Assembly (NCBI GenBank): GCA_050289485.1
Contig: JBNKFV010000005.1
Location: forward strand, 124,001 to 188,000
Source of the DNA: JBNKFV01 sp050289485
GTDB lineage: Bacteria; Pseudomonadota; Gammaproteobacteria; Pseudomonadales; Cellvibrionaceae
Length of the DNA: 64,000 nt
Reading direction: 5' to 3'
In this document: one piece after another, positions 42,137-50,469 of the stretch
Numbering within the stretch: the first letter of the stretch is position 1
Layout of the letters: each line of letters opens with the position of its first letter
Notes under the pieces: model-generated
Database searches by the model: none
Told to the model about the DNA's origin: nothing
Seen by the model: only the letters and a program-made list of their open reading frames with translations
Position numbers and translations under genes: made by a program

Positions 42137-42949
42137 ATGTCATACATCGAACCCAATGAGTTCGCCACGAAGATGGTTGACTCTGGAGAGCAAAAAATAT
42201 TTATGTCTTTAAAAGACACCGTGGTGCGCGCGTTTATGGCCGGTGCCATTTTGGCGTTGGCGGCGTTTTTTGCCATCACCGTTGCGGTAAAAACCGGTAA
42301 TCCTCTGGCAGGCGCTATTCTGTTCCCAGTGGGCTTTATCATGTTGTATTTGATGAAGTTCGATTTGTTAACGGGCGTGTTTACGCTGGTGCCACTGGCG
42401 GTGATCGACAAACGTCCAGGTTGTACTGTGCAGCAACTGTTGCGTAACTGGGGCTTGGTTTTTTTGGGTAATTTTGCCGGTGCGTTAACGGTCGCATTTT
42501 TTGCTTCGTTTATTTTGACCTACGGGTACCAGGTAGATGGCGGCGTGATCGCTGAAAAAGTAGGGCATATTGGTGAAGGCCGTACACTCGGTTATAAAGA
42601 GCACGGCATCACGGGTTGGTTTACTATTTTTATTCGTGGCATGCTGTGTAACTGGATGGTATCGATGGGCGTAGTGGGTGCGCTGATTTCTACCTCTGCC
42701 AGCAGTAAGATGATGGCCATGTGGATGCCAGTTATGCTCTTCTTCTATATGGGTTTTGAGCATTCTATTGTAAACATGTTCCTGTTCCCATTCTCAATGA
42801 TCATGGGTGGTAACTTCACCATTACTGATTACTTCTTGTGGAACGAAATTCCAACGGCACTGGGTAATCTGGCGGGTGGCTTTTTACTGGTAGGTTTGCC
42901 CCTTTACCTCACCCACGTAAAAACCAGCCCAGAGCGCCGTTTGGCATAA
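42137..42949 (+). CDS. Formate/nitrite transporter (FNT) family channel
   Basis: A 270-residue pentameric anion channel subunit. Six membrane helices; FFAITVAVKTGNPLAGAILFPVGFIMLYLMKFDLLTGVFTLVP matches the TM2-TM3 region and RGMLCNWMVSMGVVGALISTSASSKMMAMWMPVMLFFYMGFEHSIVNMF contains the CNW-x-V-x-x-G and FEHS-x-x-NM motifs with the central His. The ATG follows GGCGAG. Formate from PurU or nitrite are possible substrates; the sequence does not distinguish. A terminator and repeat separate it from the kinase gene. Confidence 0.9.
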   Translation: MSYIEPNEFATKMVDSGEQKIFMSLKDTVVRAFMAGAILALAAFFAITVAVKTGNPLAGAILFPVGFIMLYLMKFDLLTGVFTLVPLAVIDKRPGCTVQQLLRNWGLVFLGNFAGALTVAFFASFILTYGYQVDGGVIAEKVGHIGEGRTLGYKEHGITGWFTIFIRGMLCNWMVSMGVVGALISTSASSKMMAMWMPVMLFFYMGFEHSIVNMFLFPFSMIMGGNFTITDYFLWNEIPTALGNLAGGFLLVGLPLYLTHVKTSPERRLA

Positions 42950-42960
42950 GGCGTGCTATT

Positions 42961-42994
42961 TATTAACCCGGCAATAAATTCGCGCTGGGTTAAT
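42961..42994. repeat. Palindromic intergenic repeat, copy D
   Basis: TATTAACCCGGCAATAA facing CGCGCTGGGTTAAT: a copy of the 35-nt family eleven bases past the FNT stop. Confidence 0.7.
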
Positions 42995-43003
42995 GGTCAA
43001 TGT

Positions 43004-43042
43004 AAAACCCCGTTGCAGCACTGTTTCAACGGGGTTTTCTTT
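43004..43042 (+). terminator. Rho-independent terminator after FNT gene
   Basis: AAAACCCCGTTG and CAACGGGGTTTT form a 12-bp stem with an 11-nt loop, followed by CTTT. Some read-through into the kinase gene, 30 bp on, is possible. Confidence 0.88.
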
Positions 43043-43071
43043 AACTGCACTAATAGAAAAACGGATCGTAG

Positions 43072-44796
43072 ATGAAGCCGCAGTTAACTGTCACGGTAGG
43101 GCAATATAGTAGCGCGGGCAAAAAGTCGCTTAATCAGGATTTTCATGGTGTATTGATTCCGCAAGAGCCTTTATTAAGCACTAAAGGCATAGCCATTGGT
43201 TTGGCAGATGGTATCAGTAGCAGTAATGTGAGCCAGATTGCCAGCGAAACCGCGATTAAGCAGTTTTTGCAGGATTACTATTGCACCTCTGAATGCTGGT
43301 CGGTAAAAACCTCGGTGCAGAATGTGGTAGCCGCAACCAACTCGTGGCTATATTCGCAAACCCAAAGCAGTCCATATCGTTTTGATAAAGACAAAGGCTA
43401 TATCTGTACCTTCAGCGCTTTGGTAATTAAGTCGAACACCGCGCATATTTTTCATTGTGGTGATTCACGTATCTATCGCTTAACTGGTCGTACATTGGAG
43501 CAGTTAACGATTGATCATCGTCATGTGGTATCTGACGAAGCGTCGTACCTTACTCGCGCGTTGGGCATTCATCACTGGCTGGATATGGATTACAACACGT
43601 TGAGTATCGATCCAGGTGATGTATTTATTCTCGTAACCGACGGCGTTTATGAGTTTGTCAGCACTTCTCAGATGTCAGAGATCATCGCAAGCCAGTTTGC
43701 GGATAATCCAGATGCGGCCGCCAAGGCGCTGGTGCAGGCTGCACTTGATGCAGGTAGTGACGATAATCTTACCGTGCAGGTTTTACGAGTAGATCGATTG
43801 CCTGGCCAGCAATTGGGTGAGATACATGAACTTTTGCAGTATCCGCCGCCTGTATCAATGTTAAAGCCCCGCACGCTGTTTGACGGCTTTCTTATTCTTC
43901 GCGAGCTGCACATTACCAGCCGTAGCCATGTTTTTTTGGCCCAGGATGAAGCCAGTGGTACCCGTGTTGTGATTAAAACCCCTTCTGGGGAAATGAAGGA
44001 CAACCAGGCCTACCTGGAAAATTTTTTAATGGAGGACTGGATTGCCAAGCGTATTAATAATGTGCATGTGCTAAAAGCGTTTCCGTTAGAAAGAAAGCGG
44101 CAATATTTATACAACGTAACTGAATTTATCGAAGGGAAAACTCTAACCCAGTGGATGCTTGATAATCCGCAGCCCTCGTTGGATGAAGTGCGTAATATTA
44201 TTGAGCAGATCGCCAAGGGATTGCAGGCATTTCATCGTTTGGAAATGGTGCACCAGGATCTGCGGCCCCACAATGTGATGATTGATCAGTCTGGCACAGT
44301 AAAAATTATTGATTTTGGTTCTACTCGTGTGGCGGGGGTATCGGAAATTCTCGGCCCCGATACCGAGATTATGGGAACGGTACAATACACGGCGCCGGAA
44401 TACTTTATTGGCCAGCCGGGCTCTAATCGATCCGATATTTTTTCGCTGGGTGTGATTGCTTATCAAATGCTTTCGGGTACTCACCCTTACGGTACTCATG
44501 TCGCCCGGGCAACGTCGTTAAAGGCTCAGCGACAATTGCGCTACCAGCCACTGTTGAATGTCAATAAAGAGCACCCGGTGCCAGGCTGGGTGGATTACGC
44601 CATCAAAAAAGCAGTGGATATCAACCCGCTGCACCGCTATGCAGAAGTGTCGGAGTTTATTTACGAGCTGAAAAATCCGGCAAAAACCTTTCTTAACCAA
44701 ACCGCTCCGCCGTTGATTGACCGCAATCCAGTGCTGTTCTGGCAAAGTGTTTCGTTTATTTTGCTGTTGTTATTGCTATGGCAGCAGGTGCGATAG
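43072..44796 (+). CDS. Fused PP2C phosphatase and Ser/Thr kinase with C-terminal membrane anchor
   Basis: A 574-residue bifunctional signalling protein. Residues 1-240 are a PP2C/SpoIIE-like phosphatase (SLNQDFHGVL, IGLADGISSSN, IFHCGDSRIYRL, ILVTDGVYEF and GSDDNLTVQVL carry the metal-binding Asp residues). Residues 265-545 are a Ser/Thr kinase: VVIKTPS near 302 (the ATP Lys), MVHQDLRPHNVMI near 393 (HRD replaced by HQD), DFGSTR near 413, GTVQYTAPEYF. A single C-terminal membrane helix ends LLLLLLWQQVR. The glycine loop is poor. Such fusions are often linked to nitrate/nitrite uptake genes, consistent with the FNT neighbour. Confidence 0.9.
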   Translation: MKPQLTVTVGQYSSAGKKSLNQDFHGVLIPQEPLLSTKGIAIGLADGISSSNVSQIASETAIKQFLQDYYCTSECWSVKTSVQNVVAATNSWLYSQTQSSPYRFDKDKGYICTFSALVIKSNTAHIFHCGDSRIYRLTGRTLEQLTIDHRHVVSDEASYLTRALGIHHWLDMDYNTLSIDPGDVFILVTDGVYEFVSTSQMSEIIASQFADNPDAAAKALVQAALDAGSDDNLTVQVLRVDRLPGQQLGEIHELLQYPPPVSMLKPRTLFDGFLILRELHITSRSHVFLAQDEASGTRVVIKTPSGEMKDNQAYLENFLMEDWIAKRINNVHVLKAFPLERKRQYLYNVTEFIEGKTLTQWMLDNPQPSLDEVRNIIEQIAKGLQAFHRLEMVHQDLRPHNVMIDQSGTVKIIDFGSTRVAGVSEILGPDTEIMGTVQYTAPEYFIGQPGSNRSDIFSLGVIAYQMLSGTHPYGTHVARATSLKAQRQLRYQPLLNVNKEHPVPGWVDYAIKKAVDINPLHRYAEVSEFIYELKNPAKTFLNQTAPPLIDRNPVLFWQSVSFILLLLLLWQQVR

Positions 44797-45402
44797 TGAT
44801 GGACAGAAGCTTGGGGCGGACGTGAATGCTCCGCATTGGCAGTATTGTCTTTAATGGCTGCTCATGTGGATACAATGGTTTCGGTTGTCCCGGAAGTACC
44901 CGTTTTCACCAGTAGCTAGATGAGTGCATTTGGTTGCCTAGGAGGCTATGCGACCCTGGTGTTTGGCGTCAAAATCGTTAAAATCCAACTGCAGAGTCTA
45001 TAAATTGATCTTGTAATATAGTAATATTTATCTATAAGTATTAGTATTGTGCGTGGAAAAGCTGTTTTGGCTGCATGGCCATTATTTATAAAAAGGCTTT
45101 AAGTTTGACCTAAAAGCTACGCCCAGGGGGCGTGGTCATGAGTGACGGGGTTTGCCTGTTACGAATGGAAAGGCTCATGTTAGGCCCAAATGTACCGTGG
45201 CAGGATGGGGCGCTTGGGCCGAAAAAGTTCTTTTAGAACAATAAGATAGTAGTGGTAAATGGTTCTTTTGTTGTCTTTCAGGCGGTCGGCCTGGCTATCT
45301 TGTGTTTGCAGATTTAATGCGTTGTTCGTGATGGAGCATATTTGGTACCTGCACGGCTTGGTGTGCGCTAAATAAGTCTTGATCGAACTGGGTGGTAGGC
45401 TA

Positions 45403-45440
45403 GACTCAATTATTATGTAAACGTTTACATAATAATTGAG
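45403..45440. promoter_or_regulatory. 38-bp perfect palindrome centred on TGTAAACGTTTACA
   Basis: The left half ACTCAATTATTATGTAAAC is followed by its exact reverse complement. The centre TGTAAACGTTTACA is a LacI-family operator core and reappears at 51970-51985. It lies 153 bp before the TonB-receptor start. The likely regulator is not in the window. Confidence 0.9.
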
Positions 45441-45562
45441 TTGGGTGTTGCTGGTGTTGAAGAAATGGAGAGGAGGCGGAGCTGTATTTTAGATCGTGTC
45501 AGAGAGAGTAATTCAGGAGGTTAGGCCAGAAGGTTAGGCGACTTACAAAAATCTGAATCAAA

Positions 45563-45580
45563 GATAAAGATAAAGATAAA
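45563..45580 (+). repeat. Three tandem GATAAA repeats at the TBDR ribosome-binding site
   Basis: GATAAA three times in tandem, ending in AAAGG, the Shine-Dalgarno of the TonB-receptor gene 10 bp before its ATG. Copy-number change would alter the A-rich leader but not the spacing to the start. Confidence 0.7.
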
Positions 45581-45592
45581 GGTGAATTAGAA

Positions 45593-48500
45593 ATGTCTAA
45601 GATGACCCCAAGAAAAAACGAATTTAAAGGCTTTAAAAAGTCTCTGCTTGCTGTGAGTGTTATGGCGCTCAGCCCGATGTTGTATGCCGCCGACGCGGCT
45701 GAAGCGGGCGCGGATGAGGGTATTGAACTCCTTGAGGAGATTGAAGTTAGAGGGATTCGCAGAAGTATTGAAACCGCTCAGGAGCTGAAGCGAAATGCAA
45801 ACACCGTAATCGACTCTATTACTGCAGAAGAGCTCGGCGACTTTCCGGATAAATCTATTGCTGAAGCGTTGATGCGTGTTCCTGGTGTAATGGTGGAGCG
45901 TTTTGCAACGCGTACTGATACCGGGGCATTTTCTGTGGAGCCGTCGGGCGTGATTGTACGCGGGCTTAACTTTGTACGTAGTGAATTTAATGGTCGTGAC
46001 ACGTTTAGTGCGGATTCCAGCCGCGGTTTGAGCTGGGGCGACGTCTCCCCAGAGCTGATGGGTGGTATTGATGTCTATAAGAACCAGACGGCAGAGCTGA
46101 TTGAGGGCGGTATTTCTGGTCTGATTAACCTGCGAACGCGTTTGCCGTTTGACAGTGACGAAGAAGTCAAGGTTCTCACTATTGCTGGTAACTACAGCGA
46201 TCTGTCAAGTTCAAATACTCCTGAGTTGTCTGGCATTTATACCAATCGTTATGACACGGGCTTGGGCGAGTTTGGTGTTATGGCCAACTTTGCCTACTCA
46301 GATGTTGATGCGACGTCGCAAAGCTCCCGAACGGCGCGGGTGAACCGTTTTCGCGACGTGTATGATGAAGATTCGTTGTACTTTATTCCGCAAGGTGTGA
46401 GCTTTGGGGACGATAAGTATAATCGGGAACGTATCGGTACCTCTTTAGCGCTTCAGTGGCAGGATGATGATGGCAAATTCCTGGCAACGCTGCAGTACAA
46501 TCGTTCTCAGTATGAAGTCACTACTGAGAGAAATGGAATCGGCGTTAACTGGACTGGGCTAGGTGGTAATGACAGCCTGTTCCTTGAAATTACCGAAGGT
46601 GGTCCGAATAGTAATGCCATCCTCCTGCCTGCTGATGGCACCGATCCGTTCCTCTTTGGTGAAGACGGCCTGTTTGACTATGGTACGGTGATACAAGACC
46701 ATGGCTGGTGGGGAGCCAACAATAACGATGCTGCGCTGGTTGCTACCAATTCCAACGGTGAAGCGCTGGTTGAAACGTGTGCGGATTCCTCTTGGGCCGG
46801 GTGTGATGAAGGACAGGATACCGTTCGGAACATTGGCGCCAACATGTTTACGAGCGGGGATATCTCTGATTCGAAACGCGTGACCCAGGATGTTGGGTTT
46901 AACTTTAAGTGGCATATTTCCGACACGGTGCATGCCAACTTTGATGTGCAGCGGGTTGATTCGACCACGGACGAGTATCGTCTTAATACGGGCTTCAACT
47001 CTTGGGCTAACGCAGAGGTGGATTTGCGTGGGGATGTAGCAAATGTAGTGCTGCATGACCCTCTTAACATCAATCTTCTTGATGCTGGTCAGGGAGTGCA
47101 CGCTAACCCTAACAGCTATTACCCGTCCAGTATGTTGGAATTTGTCGGGGACAATGAAGGTGAGGAGTTTGCCACCAAAGCAGACTTTGTGTTTGATATT
47201 GACTCCGGATTTGTTGAGCAGGTGAAAGTGGGTGCGCGTTACGCCGACCGCGATCAACAGGTCAATCAGGGGAGTAACTGGCAGGCGATGTCCACTGCCT
47301 GGAACCAAAATGCGGGCTGGTTCAATATCGATAGTGCGCCGCATACTGGTGTGTATGATGGTGAAGAGTATACGTTTAATGGCTATCCAGATGCCTACGT
47401 AGTTAAGGAGTGGGGTTCAGACTACGGCAGCATTACCTCGACTGATGGCGGTAGGCTGTTCGTATTCCCAAATACCGACGATATGCGTAATTGGCGAAAT
47501 ACTATGAGCGCCATGGCTACGGGGCAGCCTGCTAATGGCTATTACCCAATCTGTTCTGGTCTTGGCTCGCGCAGTGGAGAGGTGGAAGGCACTTGCTTCC
47601 GGCCCAATGAAAGCCTGAACGTGACAGAGGAAACGGCAGCATTTTATGTGCAGGTAGACTTTGGTGGCGAGGATCTCAAGCTGTTTGACCGGCCGGTTTC
47701 CGGTAATATTGGTGTTCGCTATATAAGAACTGATATTGCCAGTTCGGGCGGGGAGCAATTCCCGAATTTCAATCTGGCAGATCGTCCTTGTCAGCCAGCG
47801 ACATCGAATGATCCGAATGCGACCCCACCAGTCCCCCAAACCGTGGCGTGTTACCTGAGTAGCGATGACATAGCGTTCATGAATAATATGGGCAATGTCG
47901 GTGAATCCACGAACACGTACCACAATGTATTACCGAGTTTTAATATCAAGTACGATATCACCGAGCATTTCTTGGCAAGGGTGGCGGTGTCACGGGCTAT
48001 GTCAAGGCCGGATATCGGCAGCTTGCGTAACTATATCCAGGTCAGTTCTGCCCTGCCTGATGAGGGTAATGCCGATGATTCGCTTTGGGTGAAGAACGAC
48101 CAAGGGGAAATTGTTGGTGCCAATGTTTATTACAGCGCGGGTGCGGCTAATCCCTACTTGAAACCTGTTGTTGCTGATCTGTTCGATGTGAGCTTTGAGT
48201 ACTACCAGGACCGCAATAGTGTGTCGTTGGCTCTTTTCAAGAAGAACCTGGACGACTATATCCAAACGGGTACTTATATGCGCGAGATGACCAATGCCGG
48301 CGTTACCAGGCAGGTGGTGATTGATGGACCGGTCAATGGTCAGGGCGCTTCAATTAAAGGCTTTGAGGTTCAGGGCACTTATCTGTTTGATTCCCTGCCA
48401 GGGTTTTGGAGCGGGTTTGGTGTTCAGGCGAACTATACTTTCGTTGACAATCAGGGTATTCAAAACACTGGTGTGAACAGTGGCTCTGTGAACGGGGTTA

Positions 48501-48886
48501 GTGGCTCAAGTGGTGCATCGGATCGTGTTTCGGTGGATCAGTTGGAGGGGCTCTCTGAAGATTCCGTTAACCTGAGTGTGTTCTATGAGCGTAACCAACT
48601 GTCAGCCAGGTTGGCTTATAACTGGCGGTCGGAGTATCTGGTAACCGTTCAGGATTGCTGTATTGGTACGCCCGTGTGGCAGGATGATTACGGCCAGCTT
48701 GATGCGTCTGTGCGCTACCGCTTCAATGATATGTTTGAAGTATCGTTGTCGGGTAGTAATCTGACGGGTGAAACAGCTGTTCTGACCCAGCAGGTTGAGA
48801 ATAGCGAAGATGGTGGCCGACGTTTACCTTACGCCATCAACCAAAGTGATACACGCTATACTTTAAGCCTTAGAATGAACTTTTAA
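45593..48886 (+). CDS. TonB-dependent receptor, Xanthomonas/Caulobacter carbohydrate type
   Basis: A 1097-residue outer-membrane receptor. Signal peptide (KKSLLAVSVMALSPMLYAADA), TonB box-like region (IELLEEIEVRGIRRSIETA), plug domain with TAEELGDFPDKSIAEALMRVPGVMVERF and YKNQTAELIEGGISGLINLRT, then a 22-strand barrel ending QSDTRYTLSLRMNF (C-terminal Phe). The size and RRSIETAQELKRNA opening fit the TonB-Xanth-Caul family, in which receptors import glycan fragments. Next to Trp-halogenase-like proteins and GH2 enzymes it is likely the uptake gate of a galactoside-degrading locus. RBS AAAGG. Confidence 0.95.
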   Translation: MSKMTPRKNEFKGFKKSLLAVSVMALSPMLYAADAAEAGADEGIELLEEIEVRGIRRSIETAQELKRNANTVIDSITAEELGDFPDKSIAEALMRVPGVMVERFATRTDTGAFSVEPSGVIVRGLNFVRSEFNGRDTFSADSSRGLSWGDVSPELMGGIDVYKNQTAELIEGGISGLINLRTRLPFDSDEEVKVLTIAGNYSDLSSSNTPELSGIYTNRYDTGLGEFGVMANFAYSDVDATSQSSRTARVNRFRDVYDEDSLYFIPQGVSFGDDKYNRERIGTSLALQWQDDDGKFLATLQYNRSQYEVTTERNGIGVNWTGLGGNDSLFLEITEGGPNSNAILLPADGTDPFLFGEDGLFDYGTVIQDHGWWGANNNDAALVATNSNGEALVETCADSSWAGCDEGQDTVRNIGANMFTSGDISDSKRVTQDVGFNFKWHISDTVHANFDVQRVDSTTDEYRLNTGFNSWANAEVDLRGDVANVVLHDPLNINLLDAGQGVHANPNSYYPSSMLEFVGDNEGEEFATKADFVFDIDSGFVEQVKVGARYADRDQQVNQGSNWQAMSTAWNQNAGWFNIDSAPHTGVYDGEEYTFNGYPDAYVVKEWGSDYGSITSTDGGRLFVFPNTDDMRNWRNTMSAMATGQPANGYYPICSGLGSRSGEVEGTCFRPNESLNVTEETAAFYVQVDFGGEDLKLFDRPVSGNIGVRYIRTDIASSGGEQFPNFNLADRPCQPATSNDPNATPPVPQTVACYLSSDDIAFMNNMGNVGESTNTYHNVLPSFNIKYDITEHFLARVAVSRAMSRPDIGSLRNYIQVSSALPDEGNADDSLWVKNDQGEIVGANVYYSAGAANPYLKPVVADLFDVSFEYYQDRNSVSLALFKKNLDDYIQTGTYMREMTNAGVTRQVVIDGPVNGQGASIKGFEVQGTYLFDSLPGFWSGFGVQANYTFVDNQGIQNTGVNSGSVNGVSGSSGASDRVSVDQLEGLSEDSVNLSVFYERNQLSARLAYNWRSEYLVTVQDCCIGTPVWQDDYGQLDASVRYRFNDMFEVSLSGSNLTGETAVLTQQVENSEDGGRRLPYAINQSDTRYTLSLRMNF

Positions 48887-48898
48887 TCGGGCTTGAAA

Positions 48899-48928
48899 TG
48901 AAGCTGCCGTGGCAACACGGCAGCTTCA
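48899..48928 (+). terminator. 13-bp intra-operon hairpin with GCAA tetraloop
   Basis: TGAAGCTGCCGTG and CACGGCAGCTTCA form a perfect 13-bp stem closed by the GNRA loop GCAA. It lies 12 bp after the receptor stop and has no U-tract, so it probably acts as a 3' stabiliser or partial terminator that keeps receptor mRNA more abundant than the halogenase part. Confidence 0.8.
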
Positions 48929-48946
48929 AACCATCAGGAACTCGTA

Positions 48947-50461
48947 ATGCAGCAACCTTTTAGAATAATTATTGTGGGTGGCGGCACGGCAGGCTGGATG
49001 ACGGCAGCAGCCATTTCTGCTCTCTACAAAAACCCTTCCCTCTATCAAATCACCTTAATTGAATCTGAAGAAATTGGCAGTGTCGGTGTGGGTGAAGCTA
49101 CCCTGCCACAGTTAAAAAGCTTTAATGAGCAGCTCGGCATCAGCGAAGCAGAGATGATGCGGCGCACCAATGCCTCGTTTAAACTTGGTATCAAGTTTGT
49201 TGACTGGGGTAAGTTGGGAGACAGTTACATCCACCCGTTTGGGCTTTATGGTGGCCCGGGGAATACCTTTGAGTTTTATCAATATTGGGCGCATCTGGCG
49301 GCACAGCAGCCGATTCCGGCTATGTCGGAATACTCTTATGCCGTGCAATTGTGCGAGCGAAATGGTTTTCGGTTTCCATCTGCCGATTCGGGTGATATTG
49401 AAAGCACCTTTTCCTATGCCTATCATTTTGACGCAACGCTATACGCTAAGTTCTTACGGGAGATAAGCGAGCGCGCGGGTGTTCAGCGCATTAATGGAAT
49501 TATTGAAACCGTTAATAATGATTCCAGCAGTGGCAATATAAGCTCTGTAGTATTAAAAGACGGGCAGGAAATTTGCGGAGATTTTTTTATTGATTGCTCA
49601 GGGTTTCGTTCGTTGCTTCTGGGTGAAAATCTCAAGGCAGAGTTTGAAGACTGGTCGCGCTGGTTGCGATGTGATCGAGCGATTGCGGTGCAAAGTGAGA
49701 GGACTGGGGATATACCACCCTACACTGTATCAACAGCGCAAGCGGGTGGTTGGCAGTGGCGTATTCCTCTTCAGCATCGGGCCGGTAATGGTTATGTTTA
49801 CTGCAGCGATGTCATCAGTGATGACCAGGCGAGAGATTCCCTGCTAAAAAACCTGCAGGGTGAAGCGCTTAATGACCCCAGGGTGCTTAAATTCAAAGCC
49901 GGGCGTTACAAGAATTCCTGGCGAAAAAACTGCGTCGCGATAGGCTTGTCCAGTGGTTTTCTCGAGCCATTGGAGTCCACTAGTATTTACTTGATACAAA
50001 TTGCCATAATTTGCCTGCTGCGGGTATTTCCGGCACGAAAAAGCAGCAGTTTGCAGGTTTTGTCTGATGAATATAATCGCCTGATTGATAATGAGTATGA
50101 ACGCATCAGGGATTTTCTGATTTTGCATTACCACTTAACTGAGCGCACCGATTCCGAGCTTTGGCGTTATTGCAGTGCTATGCAGGTGCCCGATAGCCTG
50201 TCGGAGAAACTTGATTTGTTCAAACGGCGTGGATACTCCGAAAGTTTTAAGTATGGCCTGTTCAGTACGCCTAGCTGGCTTGCGGTGTTATATGGCCAGG
50301 GGCTGCGGCAGTCGGGTGTTGATCCCTTCGTCTCTTCTATACCTGTTGACCGGATTCCCTCATTGCTCGAAGAGGTGAAGGGAAAGATTGACCGGGGATT
50401 GCAGGGGGTATCTACCCATGAGCAATTTATTAAGCAATATTGTCCGGCAGATGGTAGTTAG
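48947..50461 (+). CDS. Flavin-dependent tryptophan-halogenase family protein, intact motifs
   Basis: A 504-residue flavoprotein. It has the FAD-binding GGGTAGWMTAAAIS (11-24), GVGEATLP (47-54), a lysine at residue 79 (in NASFKLGIKFVDW, aligning with PrnA Lys79 by recall) and W-Q-W-R-I-P at 269-274, the halogenase signature. SSGFLEPLEST follows. Members beside TonB receptors have no proven substrate and may not halogenate; they are frequent in polysaccharide utilisation loci. The ATG follows AGGA. The gap to the second halogenase-like gene is eight bases. Confidence 0.85.
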   Translation: MQQPFRIIIVGGGTAGWMTAAAISALYKNPSLYQITLIESEEIGSVGVGEATLPQLKSFNEQLGISEAEMMRRTNASFKLGIKFVDWGKLGDSYIHPFGLYGGPGNTFEFYQYWAHLAAQQPIPAMSEYSYAVQLCERNGFRFPSADSGDIESTFSYAYHFDATLYAKFLREISERAGVQRINGIIETVNNDSSSGNISSVVLKDGQEICGDFFIDCSGFRSLLLGENLKAEFEDWSRWLRCDRAIAVQSERTGDIPPYTVSTAQAGGWQWRIPLQHRAGNGYVYCSDVISDDQARDSLLKNLQGEALNDPRVLKFKAGRYKNSWRKNCVAIGLSSGFLEPLESTSIYLIQIAIICLLRVFPARKSSSLQVLSDEYNRLIDNEYERIRDFLILHYHLTERTDSELWRYCSAMQVPDSLSEKLDLFKRRGYSESFKYGLFSTPSWLAVLYGQGLRQSGVDPFVSSIPVDRIPSLLEEVKGKIDRGLQGVSTHEQFIKQYCPADGS

Positions 50462-50469
50462 GTGGTTTA

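Larger units (their letters stand above)
44797..45592. other. Long leader region before TonB receptor
   Basis: About 800 bp without a convincing gene. It holds a small ACGCCC/GGGCGT hairpin (45118-45132), the 38-bp palindrome (45403-45440) and three GATAAA repeats right before the receptor's ribosome-binding site. Probably a long 5' regulatory leader. Confidence 0.5.

Noticed and set aside
46559..47344. 261-residue leftward frame opposite the TonB receptor
   Set aside because: Shadow of the receptor gene with no RBS or recognisable motif.
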